Shown here: in pieces, positions 20,668-30,450 of the stretch
Position numbering within the stretch: the stretch's first letter is position 1
Layout: each line of letters opens with the position of its first letter
Source of the DNA: Saccharomycopsis malanga
Taxonomy: Eukaryota; Ascomycota; Saccharomycetes; Ascoideales; Saccharomycopsidaceae
DNA length: 64,000 nt
NCBI GenBank assembly: GCA_004014935.1
Contig: CP025324.1
Location: forward strand, 310,001-374,000
Reading direction: 5' to 3'
Notes under the pieces: model-generated
What the model saw: only the letters and a program-made list of their open reading frames with translations
Database searches by the model: none
Told to the model about the DNA's origin: nothing
Translations under genes and position numbers: made by a program

Positions 20668-21333
20668 CTACAAAACGTGCTCGTTGTATAATAATATTGG
20701 TTCTCCCACACTCTTCATCTCCGGTATTGTAAGCTTCAAATCAAAGGCTTTAGACAATATTATCTTGAAGATCTTCTGTATATTGACGGAATGACTTGTT
20801 GAACAGAATATCAAACTGGCCTTCATTGCCTTCGCAAACTTCATCGCCTGTACTGTGATTTCCTTTTGGTCCTTTTGGGACATTTCAACAAAAAGATCGT
20901 ACTTTGTCCCTATTAAGAACGGAATTGCAGTCTTATTAAAACCCCGTGCCTGACGGTACCACTCTTTGATAGAATTTAAAGTCGACTTTCTCGTCAAGTC
21001 AAACATAAATAGAATAGCCACTGAGTCATTCGACACAAGTGGAAGCATGTTAATAAATTCTTTTTGGCCTCCCAAATCCCATATCGAAAATGTGATCTCG
21101 TTGTTCTTGATATGTAGTGACTTTTCCATGAAATTGACCCCTAATGTCTGCGTATAGTCTTCGTCAAAAAGGCCTTCAACATACTTTACCATCAAAGATG
21201 TCTTTCCAATCTGTGCGTCGCCTATAAGTCCCACTTTCAAAGCCACAGAGTTCTTATTTTGGGCCTGTTGTTGTTGATGTTGGTGCTGCTGGTGCTCCAG
21301 CGATTGGTGCTGCATTAAATCCTGACTTTCCAT
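20668..21333 (-). CDS. TEM1: Tem1/Spg1-type small GTPase
   Basis: A 221-residue Ras-like GTPase with G1 GDAQIGKTS, G3 WDLGGQ, and a G4 reading GTKYD instead of the usual NKxD. That G4 form, and the absence of a C-terminal prenylation cysteine, mark the Tem1/Spg1 group. Tem1 sits at the spindle pole body and switches on the mitotic exit network through Cdc15. The first 30 residues are Gln/His-rich and low in complexity. The gene ends 88 bp from ORC1 in convergent orientation and is divergent from the IRC21-like gene. Confidence 0.94.
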   Translation of the reverse strand: MESQDLMQHQSLEHQQHQHQQQQAQNKNSVALKVGLIGDAQIGKTSLMVKYVEGLFDEDYTQTLGVNFMEKSLHIKNNEITFSIWDLGGQKEFINMLPLVSNDSVAILFMFDLTRKSTLNSIKEWYRQARGFNKTAIPFLIGTKYDLFVEMSQKDQKEITVQAMKFAKAMKASLIFCSTSHSVNIQKIFKIILSKAFDLKLTIPEMKSVGEPILLYNEHVL

Positions 21334-21684
21334 TATTTATTATTTCCGATTTCGTCTTGCAAGACCTCTTTCTTCTAATGGACACTGCTACTGCGAACCA
21401 ATGCGCTTCCCCTTGACACCTTTCCACTATTGGCCTATAATAATATTGTTTACTCGTTTTTCAACTCTACTTTCAAAACCAAAACATCATGAAATAAGCA
21501 TCGTGACATACGCATCATTTTGCATTAGATCACATGACACATACGTAGAGCCATACCAGCGGATCTTTATTATCACCAATGTTTTTTGGCATCTTGATTT
21601 GAAAGCATCTGGACATGAGAAGAGCCATTAAAAGGTGATTAAGGACATTCGATTTGAAAACTTGGTTTTGTATAAGCCATAGCA
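21334..21684. promoter_or_regulatory. Divergent promoter TEM1 / IRC21
   Basis: A 351-bp shared upstream region. I see no motif strong enough to assign to a factor. Confidence 0.4.
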
Positions 21685-22176
21685 ATGTCGTGGCAGAATT
21701 TTTTAAACCACAGGACCCCAGGGGCAAGTCTCAGTCCTGGGAACAATAGTAAAGAGGAAATACCGACGTCATCATCGCTTTTACCGGCACCAAACTCCAT
21801 ACAGAGGGCGTCTTCGTCTCTAGCGGCAAAGCGCAACCCCAGACAGAAGGTGAGGCTAGAACCGGGCCATTCGCCGTTGGACTGGGCAGCTTTGAAATCT
21901 TCAGGTAAGAACTTGAGAAACATTGACCCTGCTTTGTATCCAATGAAAGTCACAAGAGAAGAGTTAAAGAAACACAAATCACAAGATGACGCTTGGACTG
22001 CAATTAAGGGTAAAGTATATAATATAACGCCGTATTTGAAGTACCACCCGGGGGGAGTTGATGAGCTTATGAAATGTGCGGGGGTTGATGGAACGTCTCT
22101 TTTCAACAAGTATCATGCATGGGTCAATGCAGAAAGAATATTAGATGGTTGTTTTATAGGGTTTTACGTTGCCTAA
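21685..22176 (+). CDS. IRC21: Cytochrome b5-like heme-binding protein (Irc21-like)
   Basis: A 163-residue protein. The first 85 residues are polar and probably disordered. The rest is a cytochrome b5 fold with the heme motif HPGG (axial H121) and the second axial histidine H144 in KYHAWVN. There is no membrane anchor, so it is a soluble b5, as in S. cerevisiae Irc21 (YMR073C). That homologue is non-essential; its loss raises recombination foci, and its electron partner is not settled. A soluble b5 electron donor is inferred here. Confidence 0.82.
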   Translation: MSWQNFLNHRTPGASLSPGNNSKEEIPTSSSLLPAPNSIQRASSSLAAKRNPRQKVRLEPGHSPLDWAALKSSGKNLRNIDPALYPMKVTREELKKHKSQDDAWTAIKGKVYNITPYLKYHPGGVDELMKCAGVDGTSLFNKYHAWVNAERILDGCFIGFYVA

Positions 22177-22473
22177 AAAGAATTGCTAGAAATGCGTTGA
22201 TTACAATGGAACTGTTAATTGTCTACAGCTGGTCAGAAATGAATCTCCCTTACTTATCAAGTCACGGTTTTTCCAGAATAATTTTAAATTTACCTGCTGA
22301 AGTAGCGTTTGATAAAAGAAACTACAAAAACTGATAACTGATATAAATATCGCCAACACATAGATAAATGGACAAAAAAATATAAAAAACAGACTTTTGT
22401 TTTTGAGAAACAATCAAATTTATAGTTAGTTATATGAAAAAAATTTCAGCTCTTTTAAGATATAAAACTTGAT

Positions 22474-23373
22474 TCAAGACTTGTTGTAAGAAGCTTTCTC
22501 TTCCGGAGTCTTTTGGCTCCATTCCTTGGCAATGAGCCTGGAAACATCACCGAAAGGCAAGTCTGGATGAGCAGCACTCAAATGAGAATGACGCTCTTTA
22601 ACAAAGTTGGAATACATGTTACTCTTCTTCTTTGGCATTTCCCTCTCGATTTCTTCCTTCTTGGCGAAGTAAGCTTTAGAGAGCTCAGCAGCCTTGTCTT
22701 GATACACCTTTCTGTCGGAGTCCGGCAAGGCCTTCCATTGTTGAGCAAGGCTTTTCAATACCAGCGCTGTCGAGTCGAACTTACCGCCGAATTTGTCTCT
22801 GTTTTCCTTGATGAATAACACATAGGCTGAATGGTTTGGTGGCAATTGTTTTCTAAACTCTTTTCTCTTTTGCTCTTTTTTAAGCAATGCGGATTTCTTA
22901 TTATATTCATCCTGTTCTGCAGAGCTCAATTGACCAAATCTTTCACTAATGTACTTGGAGACCAGAGTTTCCGCTGTGAATTTTTGAGCTTTGATGTCCT
23001 TAAGAATTGTATTAGCGAAAACCTTTTGACCACTCACTGGTGAAAACTTGGCAACCTTTACAACTTTCTTCTTTGGTGCACTAGCTTTCTTAGCAGGCTT
23101 CTTCTTAGTGGCAGGCTTTTTCTTAGTAGCAGCCTTCTTAGTAGCGGAGGTTTTGGCTTTAGTAGTTTTCTTGGTTTTGGTGCTTGCTTTTCTTCCTGAA
23201 GCTGTTTTTGTAGTACCGGCTTTAGCAGGCAATTGACGAATAACCGAAGAATGGAAAGTCTTGACAAATTGAGGTCTGGCAATCAAATTGTAGGAAGTTT
23301 GTTTAACCACAGTACGTTGGATTCCAGCCCCTGTGAGCTTTAACGCTCTCAATGACAACAAGATTGGAAACAT
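22474..23373 (-). CDS. GCF1: Mitochondrial HMG-box DNA-packaging protein
   Basis: A 299-residue protein. The N-terminus has an amphipathic, Arg/Lys- and Ser-bearing presequence without acidic residues for about 30 residues, as expected for mitochondrial import. A Lys/Ala/Thr-rich segment with KKPATKKK-type repeats follows at about 55-105. After a charged helical region (110-175) come two HMG boxes (about 177-240 and 247-299); the second ends at the C-terminus, as in Abf2. Gcf1/Abf2 proteins compact mtDNA into nucleoids and influence recombination and copy number. The helical region before the boxes fits the coiled coil described for C. albicans Gcf1. It is divergent from RPS1. Confidence 0.87.
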   Translation of the reverse strand: MFPILLSLRALKLTGAGIQRTVVKQTSYNLIARPQFVKTFHSSVIRQLPAKAGTTKTASGRKASTKTKKTTKAKTSATKKAATKKKPATKKKPAKKASAPKKKVVKVAKFSPVSGQKVFANTILKDIKAQKFTAETLVSKYISERFGQLSSAEQDEYNKKSALLKKEQKRKEFRKQLPPNHSAYVLFIKENRDKFGGKFDSTALVLKSLAQQWKALPDSDRKVYQDKAAELSKAYFAKKEEIEREMPKKKSNMYSNFVKERHSHLSAAHPDLPFGDVSRLIAKEWSQKTPEEKASYNKS

Positions 23374-23935
23374 TTTAAATTTTGGATAAGAAATTTGTAG
23401 TAATTGGAATTATAAACGCGTTACACCAAAATTATCATAAATCAAAGATACCAGAAAAGTCAACTGTGTCTGTTGGGATTTCTAATAAGACAAAACAAAA
23501 CGAATTGAGTGTTTTAAACAACAACAATACGCCACTTTTGTTGAGCCAGCATTATTTGTTTATTTTCGCCAGCATCATTTGCTAGTGGGCAGGAGTTTCC
23601 ACCGGTGTCGAATCATTGAAAATCACGAGAGAGATAAGCATGTGATAAGAAAGCACATGACTCTTGCACGAGGGCTGAAATTGCCTTGACCATAGTCATG
23701 TATATACCACGTGCTGGAACATAGGGCTTAGCACTGTCACCAGCATGTGACTTAGGTAGCAGTAATATTTTTCATGGACACGCCCCAGGGCTCGCTACCA
23801 CCAGGACCTCGACTGGTGCCAGAGAGAGCAGGCTGGAAAGTCTCATTTGAAAATATCAAAAGTGATATATTAAAAAATTTTTGGCTATTCCTCCCAACTA
23901 AAGGTAGAAAACAAGACCAAACAAAACATATCAAA
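23374..23935. promoter_or_regulatory. Divergent promoter GCF1 / RPS1
   Basis: This 562-bp region contains an MCB-type ACGCGT (23416-23421), 43 bp before the GCF1 start, and an E-box CACGTG (23708-23713), about 220 bp before RPS1. CACGTG is the Cbf1 site, and Cbf1 with Tbf1 is known to drive ribosomal protein genes in Candida albicans. An ATG at 23774 is in frame with RPS1 but lies well upstream of the conserved start. Confidence 0.5.
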
Positions 23936-24703
23936 ATGGCTGTTGGTAAGAATAAGAGATTGTCCAAAGGTAAAAAAGGTATCAAGAAGAGAGTTGTCGA
24001 CCCATTCACCAGAAAAGAATGGTTTGACATCAAGGCTCCATCTACCTTTGAAAACAGAAATGTTGGCAAGACTTTGATCAACAAGTCGACCGGTTTGAAG
24101 AACGCCGCCGATGGATTGAAGGGCCGTATTTTCGAGGTCTCTTTGGCTGATTTGCAAGGTCAAGAGGACTATTCTTTCAGAAAGGTCAAGTTGAGAGTTG
24201 ACGAAGTTCAAGGTAAAAACTTGTTGACCAACTTCCACGGTTTGGACTTCACCTCTGACAAGATCAGATCTTTGGTCAGAAAATGGCAATCATTGATCGA
24301 AGCCAACGTCACCGTCAAGACCTCTGATGACTACGTTGTTAGATTGTTTTTGATTGCTTTCACTAGAAGACAACAAAACCAAATCAAAAAGACCACTTAT
24401 GCTCAATCTTCTCAAATCAGAGCTGTCAGAAAGAAGGCTGTTGAGATCATCACCAAGGAAGTCCAAAACTCTACCTTGGCTCAACTCACCTCCAAGTTGA
24501 TTCCAGAAGTCATTGGACGTGAGATTGAAAAAGCTACTCAATCTATCTTCCCATTGCAAAACGTTCACATCAGAAAGGTTAAGTTGTTGAAACAACCAAA
24601 ATTCGACTTGGGTTCTCTTTTGGCCTTGCACGGTGAAGGTTCTGGTGAAGAAAAAGGAAAGAAAGTTGCTGGTTTCAAAGACGTTGTTTTGGAAACCGTT
24701 TAA
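23936..24703 (+). CDS. RPS1: 40S ribosomal protein eS1 (S3a)
   Basis: A 255-residue basic protein that matches eS1/Rps1 along its full length, from [15 protein letters not shown] through FENRNVGKT and [13 protein letters not shown]. It sits on the 40S platform near the mRNA exit. The start at 23936 gives the conserved N-terminus and the family's usual length; the frame extends 54 codons further to an upstream ATG at 23774 that is not conserved in character. Codon choice is highly biased (TTG Leu, AGA Arg, GGT Gly) with no CTG. No intron interrupts it. Confidence 0.97.
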   Translation: MAVGKNKRLSKGKKGIKKRVVDPFTRKEWFDIKAPSTFENRNVGKTLINKSTGLKNAADGLKGRIFEVSLADLQGQEDYSFRKVKLRVDEVQGKNLLTNFHGLDFTSDKIRSLVRKWQSLIEANVTVKTSDDYVVRLFLIAFTRRQQNQIKKTTYAQSSQIRAVRKKAVEIITKEVQNSTLAQLTSKLIPEVIGREIEKATQSIFPLQNVHIRKVKLLKQPKFDLGSLLALHGEGSGEEKGKKVAGFKDVVLETV

Positions 24704-25911
24704 ATTATCCAAAATTTCATATAATTTCATGAATAGTTTTTATCCTATCTTCTTTTGTTCCTTTTTTTAATCAGCGCAAATAAATTGATTTGTATCATAT
24801 ATCTGATGCGTAATAGCATGTGTAGTGTAGTGTATGTTTTCGACTGGCTTGGATCGTAAGCACTCCAAGTTGATGGTTGGTATTGGGTAAATAGTTAACC
24901 ATTCAACGTTGTATTTGAAATTTTCATCTGGTGGTAAAATACGGCAAGAAGCAACTTTCAGTGATTTTAGCCCCACGATTTCGATAATAGTAATCATCAT
25001 CTTATATTTTGAGACCAGTATATATCTGCTATACTAAATGGGGAGGCTTGGAAAAGGCCCTACGCCTCGATTAATAACTATATAAATGTTAAATAATGGT
25101 CAATGTCAAGATCGAGAAATGTATACTGATAATAGCTACTATAGACGCCCTTTTAAGGGCGTAATTCAACGTCAATAAGTGGGCTTAATATTAGTTTCAA
25201 TTCTTCTTCATATGTTCTCAGAAACTATTTTGCACAGTTAAGGTGTAGTGTGTATATTATATTAACATGTATTAGAGTTTAGTATATTACTGTAGATTGT
25301 TAACAACCTTATTTGATGTCATCTATCGAATTACCGAGACCTATTGGCCCCTTACATGTATTGCTTATTCCCAATGTAATGCAATATATTACCTCCTTGC
25401 AGCTTAATAAGCCAATTTCTTGTTTTATATAAAACTTATTTGCATGGTGCATCCTCATAATATCAATCAATTATCCACTATTGAACATTTTTACACCATT
25501 AATGTGATTGCTTATACTATTTCACTACATACTTCAAATACTCTGCATATATATACATATACTACAATCACTTCCTTTGGATATCTCCTACTAATTTTCT
25601 TTACTCTCGCTAAATCAGCAATTTTCCTAAAACCTACGGATCCTACCACATACCATTCGTCCAACAATGACACCATACCTGCTAACCAATATCCACTCTT
25701 GCTCATACTAACCGTAGGGCCCTGCCTTGGGCGCCTCACGAATACCATTGGCACATCCCGGGTAACGCGGCCCTACAATAGAACCATTTGGCATCGCGGT
25801 CACCATAGGTAAACAATAACATGTCTAAAGGGCCAATATATATAATAACTAGTAGAGTATCCAGAACTGGCTTCGACAAATACTCCAAGTTGCTATTATA
25901 TAAACAACGAT
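24704..25911. other. Intergenic region RPS1 / Rho1 GEF gene
   Basis: A 1.2-kb region holding one possible small gene (24767-25000, minus) and a short GC-rich inverted repeat (25145-25162, arms ACGCCCTT). From 25420 to 25812 the plus strand is C-rich and open without an early ATG; I read it as non-coding upstream sequence of the GEF gene. Confidence 0.5.
24767..25000 (-). CDS. Possible small protein, 77 residues
   Basis: A complete ATG-to-stop frame convergent with RPS1, ending 64 bp from its stop. The product begins MMITIIEIVGLKSLKVASCR and has a fairly ordinary amino-acid mix, not that of random AT-rich sequence. I recognise no family, and it is short enough to arise by chance. If real, the CTG codon in KSLKV would be read as serine. 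Confidence 0.25.
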   Translation of the reverse strand: MMITIIEIVGLKSLKVASCRILPPDENFKYNVEWLTIYPIPTINLECLRSKPVENIHYTTHAITHQIYDTNQFICAD

Positions 25912-28900
25912 ATGGGACTGCATGGTAGCTACAATCAGCAATACATACTGTATAATGAGGAATATTATAACGGTTTTCAATCTCTACAAGACTATCAACA
26001 ATCTATAAGACGGCACCAGGAATATCAAGACCAGCGAATCCAGAAGACACAACAGCAGGCCAACAGTGTATCGGAAAATAGCTCCGATTATCCTTTCAAC
26101 GATGTGATCGATGTGTATCGGCAGAATTTCGATTCCGAAGGTGATCTGGATTATAATCAATCTCCACAGCATTATCAACAACCGTCACCTCAACCATATG
26201 ATCAGCCCTACCAGCCACACCATGAAGAAATATCTTCAAACTACAACTCCAATGGGCCTCAGCCGCAATATTCAACAGCGTTGGCTTCACCCAGTTCGTT
26301 TCAAAGCCCGTATCCTGCCCTAGATCAACAAATCTATTCTCAGAGATTGACAGCAGATAATGGGGTTCTCAAAAACGAGGCTTATGCTAGTATATTTAGT
26401 GACACACCAGGTGTCACCTCTCCTACGTATCTGACTAGCCTGTACTCTGGTCTTTACGCTGATGCTCTGTATAGTCGACAGCTGCCTATTTATCCCAACT
26501 TTGATAGCTACAGGTACCAAAACAGCCCTGATCTTCAGAATACGTATACAAACCCAATCGATGTTGATCACGACACTGATTATTACTCTACAAACGAAAA
26601 CACCGAATCATACGACAAAAAAAGCAGTAATCTTTCTCGGTTGGTTGACCTGGCATTCAGCCCCACAACCGCTAGATTCAAAGGTAACACCGTAGATATC
26701 CAGCCCATGGTGTATGATGAAGCGCAGATCGAAGCATTGGCTGAATATACCAACCAGGTGATTGATTTGGTGGATAGTAAAGAACCAAATAAGAGCTATC
26801 TATCAGATAGCGTTTATGAAACCGCTGTCGAAGACGGGGATCACAGCAGGACAAACGGAAGAGCACCGCCCAAACCCTTGAGTAATCACGGTGCTCAAAA
26901 CATTCCTGGGGCATTCACGGTAGCCAGTAGTGCAGTCTCTGATGGAAAACTGTCCAGCGCCCGTCCTTTAAGCCTGCCTCAAACAACAGTTCGTCCTTTG
27001 GGACCACGGAAGCCGCCACCAACAGTCACTGGGTCGCCTGATAAGACTACTGGTCCTAGGTTCTCCTCTTACAGCTTTCAAAAGGTGAATACCACCATAC
27101 AGTCACAAGGCAGCCCTCTTAGTTCGCCTGTTTCTGCAACGAAAGTCAAGTCTTACCATCAATCTACTAGCGAAATGCGCTCTCAAGAGGTCTATCACCA
27201 AACATATGAAGTCAAAGAAGAACCGCAACCTACACTAGACCAGCCCTCGTCAACATTGCAAAACGAGCTCAATAACGTCAAAGCACAAGTCAATAGACTT
27301 GCACGTCAACCAAAGTTTATAGAAAAACAAAATGACAAAACAGTACTTGTGGAAAACAAGTCTAAGGTCAAAATGGTTCTGTATTCACAATCAATGAAAA
27401 CATACAAAAAGGAAGACGGACCGAAAATCAAACCATTGAAAAAAACAGCCACATGGACAGATTCGCAAACTACACAAGACTTAATGAAAGAAGATAAAAG
27501 AAATTCAAAATTGCCGCCAGTGCCATCATTAGACTTACCGTCATTACCATTTTCCTCAAGTTCTTTAACAGACTCTCAATTGAAACAGTGTATTGACTTG
27601 TGGTCTTTATCTAAACTATTGGAATGGTGTAAACTTCTACGAATCTGGTTTAAGGATGCTTTGATTCCTAAGGAGGAGTTGGTCAAATCCTTAGCAGCTC
27701 TTGTGCGTCATCGGTATTCGAAATTGAGCAAATCTTTAATTGAAGACAATGTAGACACCATAATTGAAGATTTCGAGAGAAATAATTGTATTTATTTCAA
27801 GAACATTTCTTCAAACAACGAGAATGACCTCAGTGCGTCTGTATCATCTAGTACCTGCTTATATGTATTTTTCAATGACTCTGCTCAAATCAGTGGTGTG
27901 TTGCCAGAACTTTCCTCTTGTTATTCTACAAAACTCAACCATAGAAAAACAAGTTCCAATAAAGCTATAATGAAAGAATATACTTGCTATGCACTTCACT
28001 GCCCTAGAGAGCTTTCTAAAAAAGTCTGTTCGGCATATTCCCAGCCCGCAAAGGCCCAGCGAGTTATTACTGCTCCTACTGGCTTGAAACATAATGGGGA
28101 AAGCGAAATCGGTGATAGCTGGGCCGAACATTGGAACATAACTAAAGAAGAATTGGATGAAATGGATAACGCTACTAGACAAAGACAATCCCATATGTTT
28201 GACCTTATCAAAGCTGAACAAAGAGTTGTTAACCACGGTAGACTTATTCTAGATGTGTACGGTAAAAGCTATCTTCAACAAAACCCCCCCTTGTTGCCAG
28301 CAAGTGACAACTTTTACCAGAATGCTTGTCAGACCGTAGAGCCAATAGTTAGAATACATCAAGAGAAGCTCTTGGAACCATTGATAGCAAAACTCAAACA
28401 GGGAAAATACATGACAGGTGTTGCTGACTTGTATTCTAACTGGGTACATGAAGCATATATGCCTTACTTGAAATACGTAGAAAAGATGGTGTCTGTGAGA
28501 GAACTTATCGACCGAGAAAGCAACATCAAAAATTCCCGATTCATGGCATGGATTGACAAGTTTGATACAGATCCTAGGGTGATGGCCTTCAGAGTGGATC
28601 GTGGAAGATTGTTTAGAAACAACTTTTTGGTAGCAGCTATGAACATCCCAATCACTTTAGCAGCTATTCAAGACAACACGTCGCCAACTGATCCAGAATA
28701 TAAACGATTGGAAAAAGCTTTGAAATCTGTCAAAAAGCTTATCAACAAGCTTAACACTATGCAAGCTCACGCTGTGCGTAACCGCACCTTGATCAACTTG
28801 TCAAACTCCCTCATATGGAAGAATGGTACAGAGACTAATCTTGAATGGGAATCGCAAGACAGAAGAGTAATCAAAAGAGGGCAAGTTTCCAAAAAACGAG

Positions 28901-30450
28901 AAATGTGGCTTAATTCTTATTCTCATCTTATTTTATTAGATAATTATTTGTTGATCACCGATGAAATAAAGGACTCGCCTACTCTGAAAAAGTACAGAGT
29001 ATCCGAAAAACCAATTGCAATGCGGTTTTTGTTAGTAGAAACAGACATTGCTACAACCAGAAAACAAGAACAGGTCGTTGTCGGGCCTAAAAAGGCTGCA
29101 ACAACTAGTAGTGAAATTAACACCGATAGTCAAGATCCGGTGATCTATCCTTTCAAAGTCCGTCATATTGCTAGAGAGTTGTCCTTTACTTTCTATACTA
29201 ATTCCGTAAGCGAGCGATCTGAATGGTTAGAGGCATTCAAGGAAACACAGAGTAAATACTATGAATTGGAAAGATTACATGAGCCATTCAAATTGAAAGT
29301 CATTTCTGATGCTGCATTTGCCTATGATAAAGACGACATTCCTCATAAACTACCTATTTTCCCAGCAAATTCTGCCATTGATATAGCATTGCAGGAAGTA
29401 CGAAACCAGTTTCCTACGCAGCTCCCAAGACCTCTTATGTATAGTAAGACTGCTACAGCATCAACATTCACATATGAAGGGAAGGACTTTGTAGTAATTG
29501 GCTTGGGTTATGGTGTTTTCCTAAGTGATGCTTCAGAGATACGTAATTGGAAACGAGTTTTGGAACTCAAAAACGTTACTCAACTAAAAGTTTTGGAAGA
29601 GTTCAACTTACTCATTGTATTAGCAGACAAAATTTTGCAGTATTACAAGCTTGACTCCATTTTCACAGTTTACAAAGGTATAAGAAACAAAACTATTGGA
29701 CAGAAGTTGTCTAAACAATATGTTAGCTTTTTTAAAGTTGGTCAGCAAAAAGGGTCCACTTTATTGTTCTATTGCAAACAAAAAGTTTCTTCTTCTGGCT
29801 GTTACTTCAAGGTAATGGTTCCTAAACTAGATGATGCATCCAATAGCTTTGAGTATTTTGAGGAGTATAGAAAGTTCAATATCCAGGCAGAATGCTTTGA
29901 CTTGACCATTTTCAACAACACATTTGCCATCCATACCGTTAAAGGGTTTGAGATCCTTTCTCTTTCCATTTTGCAACCACAATCAATTCCCATTTTGATA
30001 GACTTAATGTCTGGTGCAAAGTTAGATAATGGTAATGTGGAAGTTATCAAAAAAAAGTTGAATTTGGCATCCTGTAAACCTATGGGTCTTTACAAAATCA
30101 ATGATAATAAGGAGTTGTTGCTTGTTTATAATGAATTCGCCATTATTTGTAATAATCATGGTGTTTTATCCAGATACAATATTTTGCAATTCACATTGAA
30201 ATGCAATAGAGTTGCTTTCCAAGATGATTTGCTAATTATTATTGGGAAAAACATTATCGAGATTTTCAAGATCGATAATTCAACATGTATTCCTGGAAGT
30301 ATAACCAAGCCAGTGCAAGTTATCAGTGGTAAGGAAATCACTTTGATTGACAGCACCTCAGGAAAAATTAAGTTCTCTATATTACATCCTATAGAATTGG
30401 GTAGACAGTTGGTTGTAGAGCTTGCTCCTAATGAGTATTATAATATTTGA
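25912..30450 (+). CDS. TUS1: Rho1 guanine nucleotide exchange factor, Tus1-like
   Basis: A 1512-residue protein. Residues 1-500 are Gln/Ser/Tyr-rich and probably disordered. A DEP-like helical module starting with the WSLSKLLEW segment spans about 553-640. A RhoGEF (DH) domain (about 755-965), a PH domain (about 983-1113) and a citron-homology (CNH) domain (about 1160-1510) follow. This order is shared by Rom2 and Tus1, which activate Rho1 for cell-wall synthesis and cytokinesis. I favour Tus1 because the DH domain is divergent and lacks the canonical KPxQRxxxYPLLL helix, and because a GVLPELSSCYS segment follows the DEP-like module. Rom2 remains possible. Confidence 0.75.
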   Translation: MGLHGSYNQQYILYNEEYYNGFQSLQDYQQSIRRHQEYQDQRIQKTQQQANSVSENSSDYPFNDVIDVYRQNFDSEGDLDYNQSPQHYQQPSPQPYDQPYQPHHEEISSNYNSNGPQPQYSTALASPSSFQSPYPALDQQIYSQRLTADNGVLKNEAYASIFSDTPGVTSPTYLTSLYSGLYADALYSRQLPIYPNFDSYRYQNSPDLQNTYTNPIDVDHDTDYYSTNENTESYDKKSSNLSRLVDLAFSPTTARFKGNTVDIQPMVYDEAQIEALAEYTNQVIDLVDSKEPNKSYLSDSVYETAVEDGDHSRTNGRAPPKPLSNHGAQNIPGAFTVASSAVSDGKLSSARPLSLPQTTVRPLGPRKPPPTVTGSPDKTTGPRFSSYSFQKVNTTIQSQGSPLSSPVSATKVKSYHQSTSEMRSQEVYHQTYEVKEEPQPTLDQPSSTLQNELNNVKAQVNRLARQPKFIEKQNDKTVLVENKSKVKMVLYSQSMKTYKKEDGPKIKPLKKTATWTDSQTTQDLMKEDKRNSKLPPVPSLDLPSLPFSSSSLTDSQLKQCIDLWSLSKLLEWCKLLRIWFKDALIPKEELVKSLAALVRHRYSKLSKSLIEDNVDTIIEDFERNNCIYFKNISSNNENDLSASVSSSTCLYVFFNDSAQISGVLPELSSCYSTKLNHRKTSSNKAIMKEYTCYALHCPRELSKKVCSAYSQPAKAQRVITAPTGLKHNGESEIGDSWAEHWNITKEELDEMDNATRQRQSHMFDLIKAEQRVVNHGRLILDVYGKSYLQQNPPLLPASDNFYQNACQTVEPIVRIHQEKLLEPLIAKLKQGKYMTGVADLYSNWVHEAYMPYLKYVEKMVSVRELIDRESNIKNSRFMAWIDKFDTDPRVMAFRVDRGRLFRNNFLVAAMNIPITLAAIQDNTSPTDPEYKRLEKALKSVKKLINKLNTMQAHAVRNRTLINLSNSLIWKNGTETNLEWESQDRRVIKRGQVSKKREMWLNSYSHLILLDNYLLITDEIKDSPTLKKYRVSEKPIAMRFLLVETDIATTRKQEQVVVGPKKAATTSSEINTDSQDPVIYPFKVRHIARELSFTFYTNSVSERSEWLEAFKETQSKYYELERLHEPFKLKVISDAAFAYDKDDIPHKLPIFPANSAIDIALQEVRNQFPTQLPRPLMYSKTATASTFTYEGKDFVVIGLGYGVFLSDASEIRNWKRVLELKNVTQLKVLEEFNLLIVLADKILQYYKLDSIFTVYKGIRNKTIGQKLSKQYVSFFKVGQQKGSTLLFYCKQKVSSSGCYFKVMVPKLDDASNSFEYFEEYRKFNIQAECFDLTIFNNTFAIHTVKGFEILSLSILQPQSIPILIDLMSGAKLDNGNVEVIKKKLNLASCKPMGLYKINDNKELLLVYNEFAIICNNHGVLSRYNILQFTLKCNRVAFQDDLLIIIGKNIIEIFKIDNSTCIPGSITKPVQVISGKEITLIDSTSGKIKFSILHPIELGRQLVVELAPNEYYNI

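Noticed and set aside
21639-22109. 156-codon frame antisense to the IRC21-like gene
   Set aside because: It is a mirror of a clear cytochrome b5 coding region on the other strand.
25145-25162. GC-rich inverted repeat with 8-bp arms as a bacterial-type terminator
   Set aside because: This is a nuclear yeast region; such a short hairpin has no known terminator role here and may be chance.
25420-25812. 130-codon open frame before the Rho1 GEF gene
   Set aside because: The start is not ATG, the Thr/Ile/His-rich composition reflects base content, and it lies where a promoter is expected.
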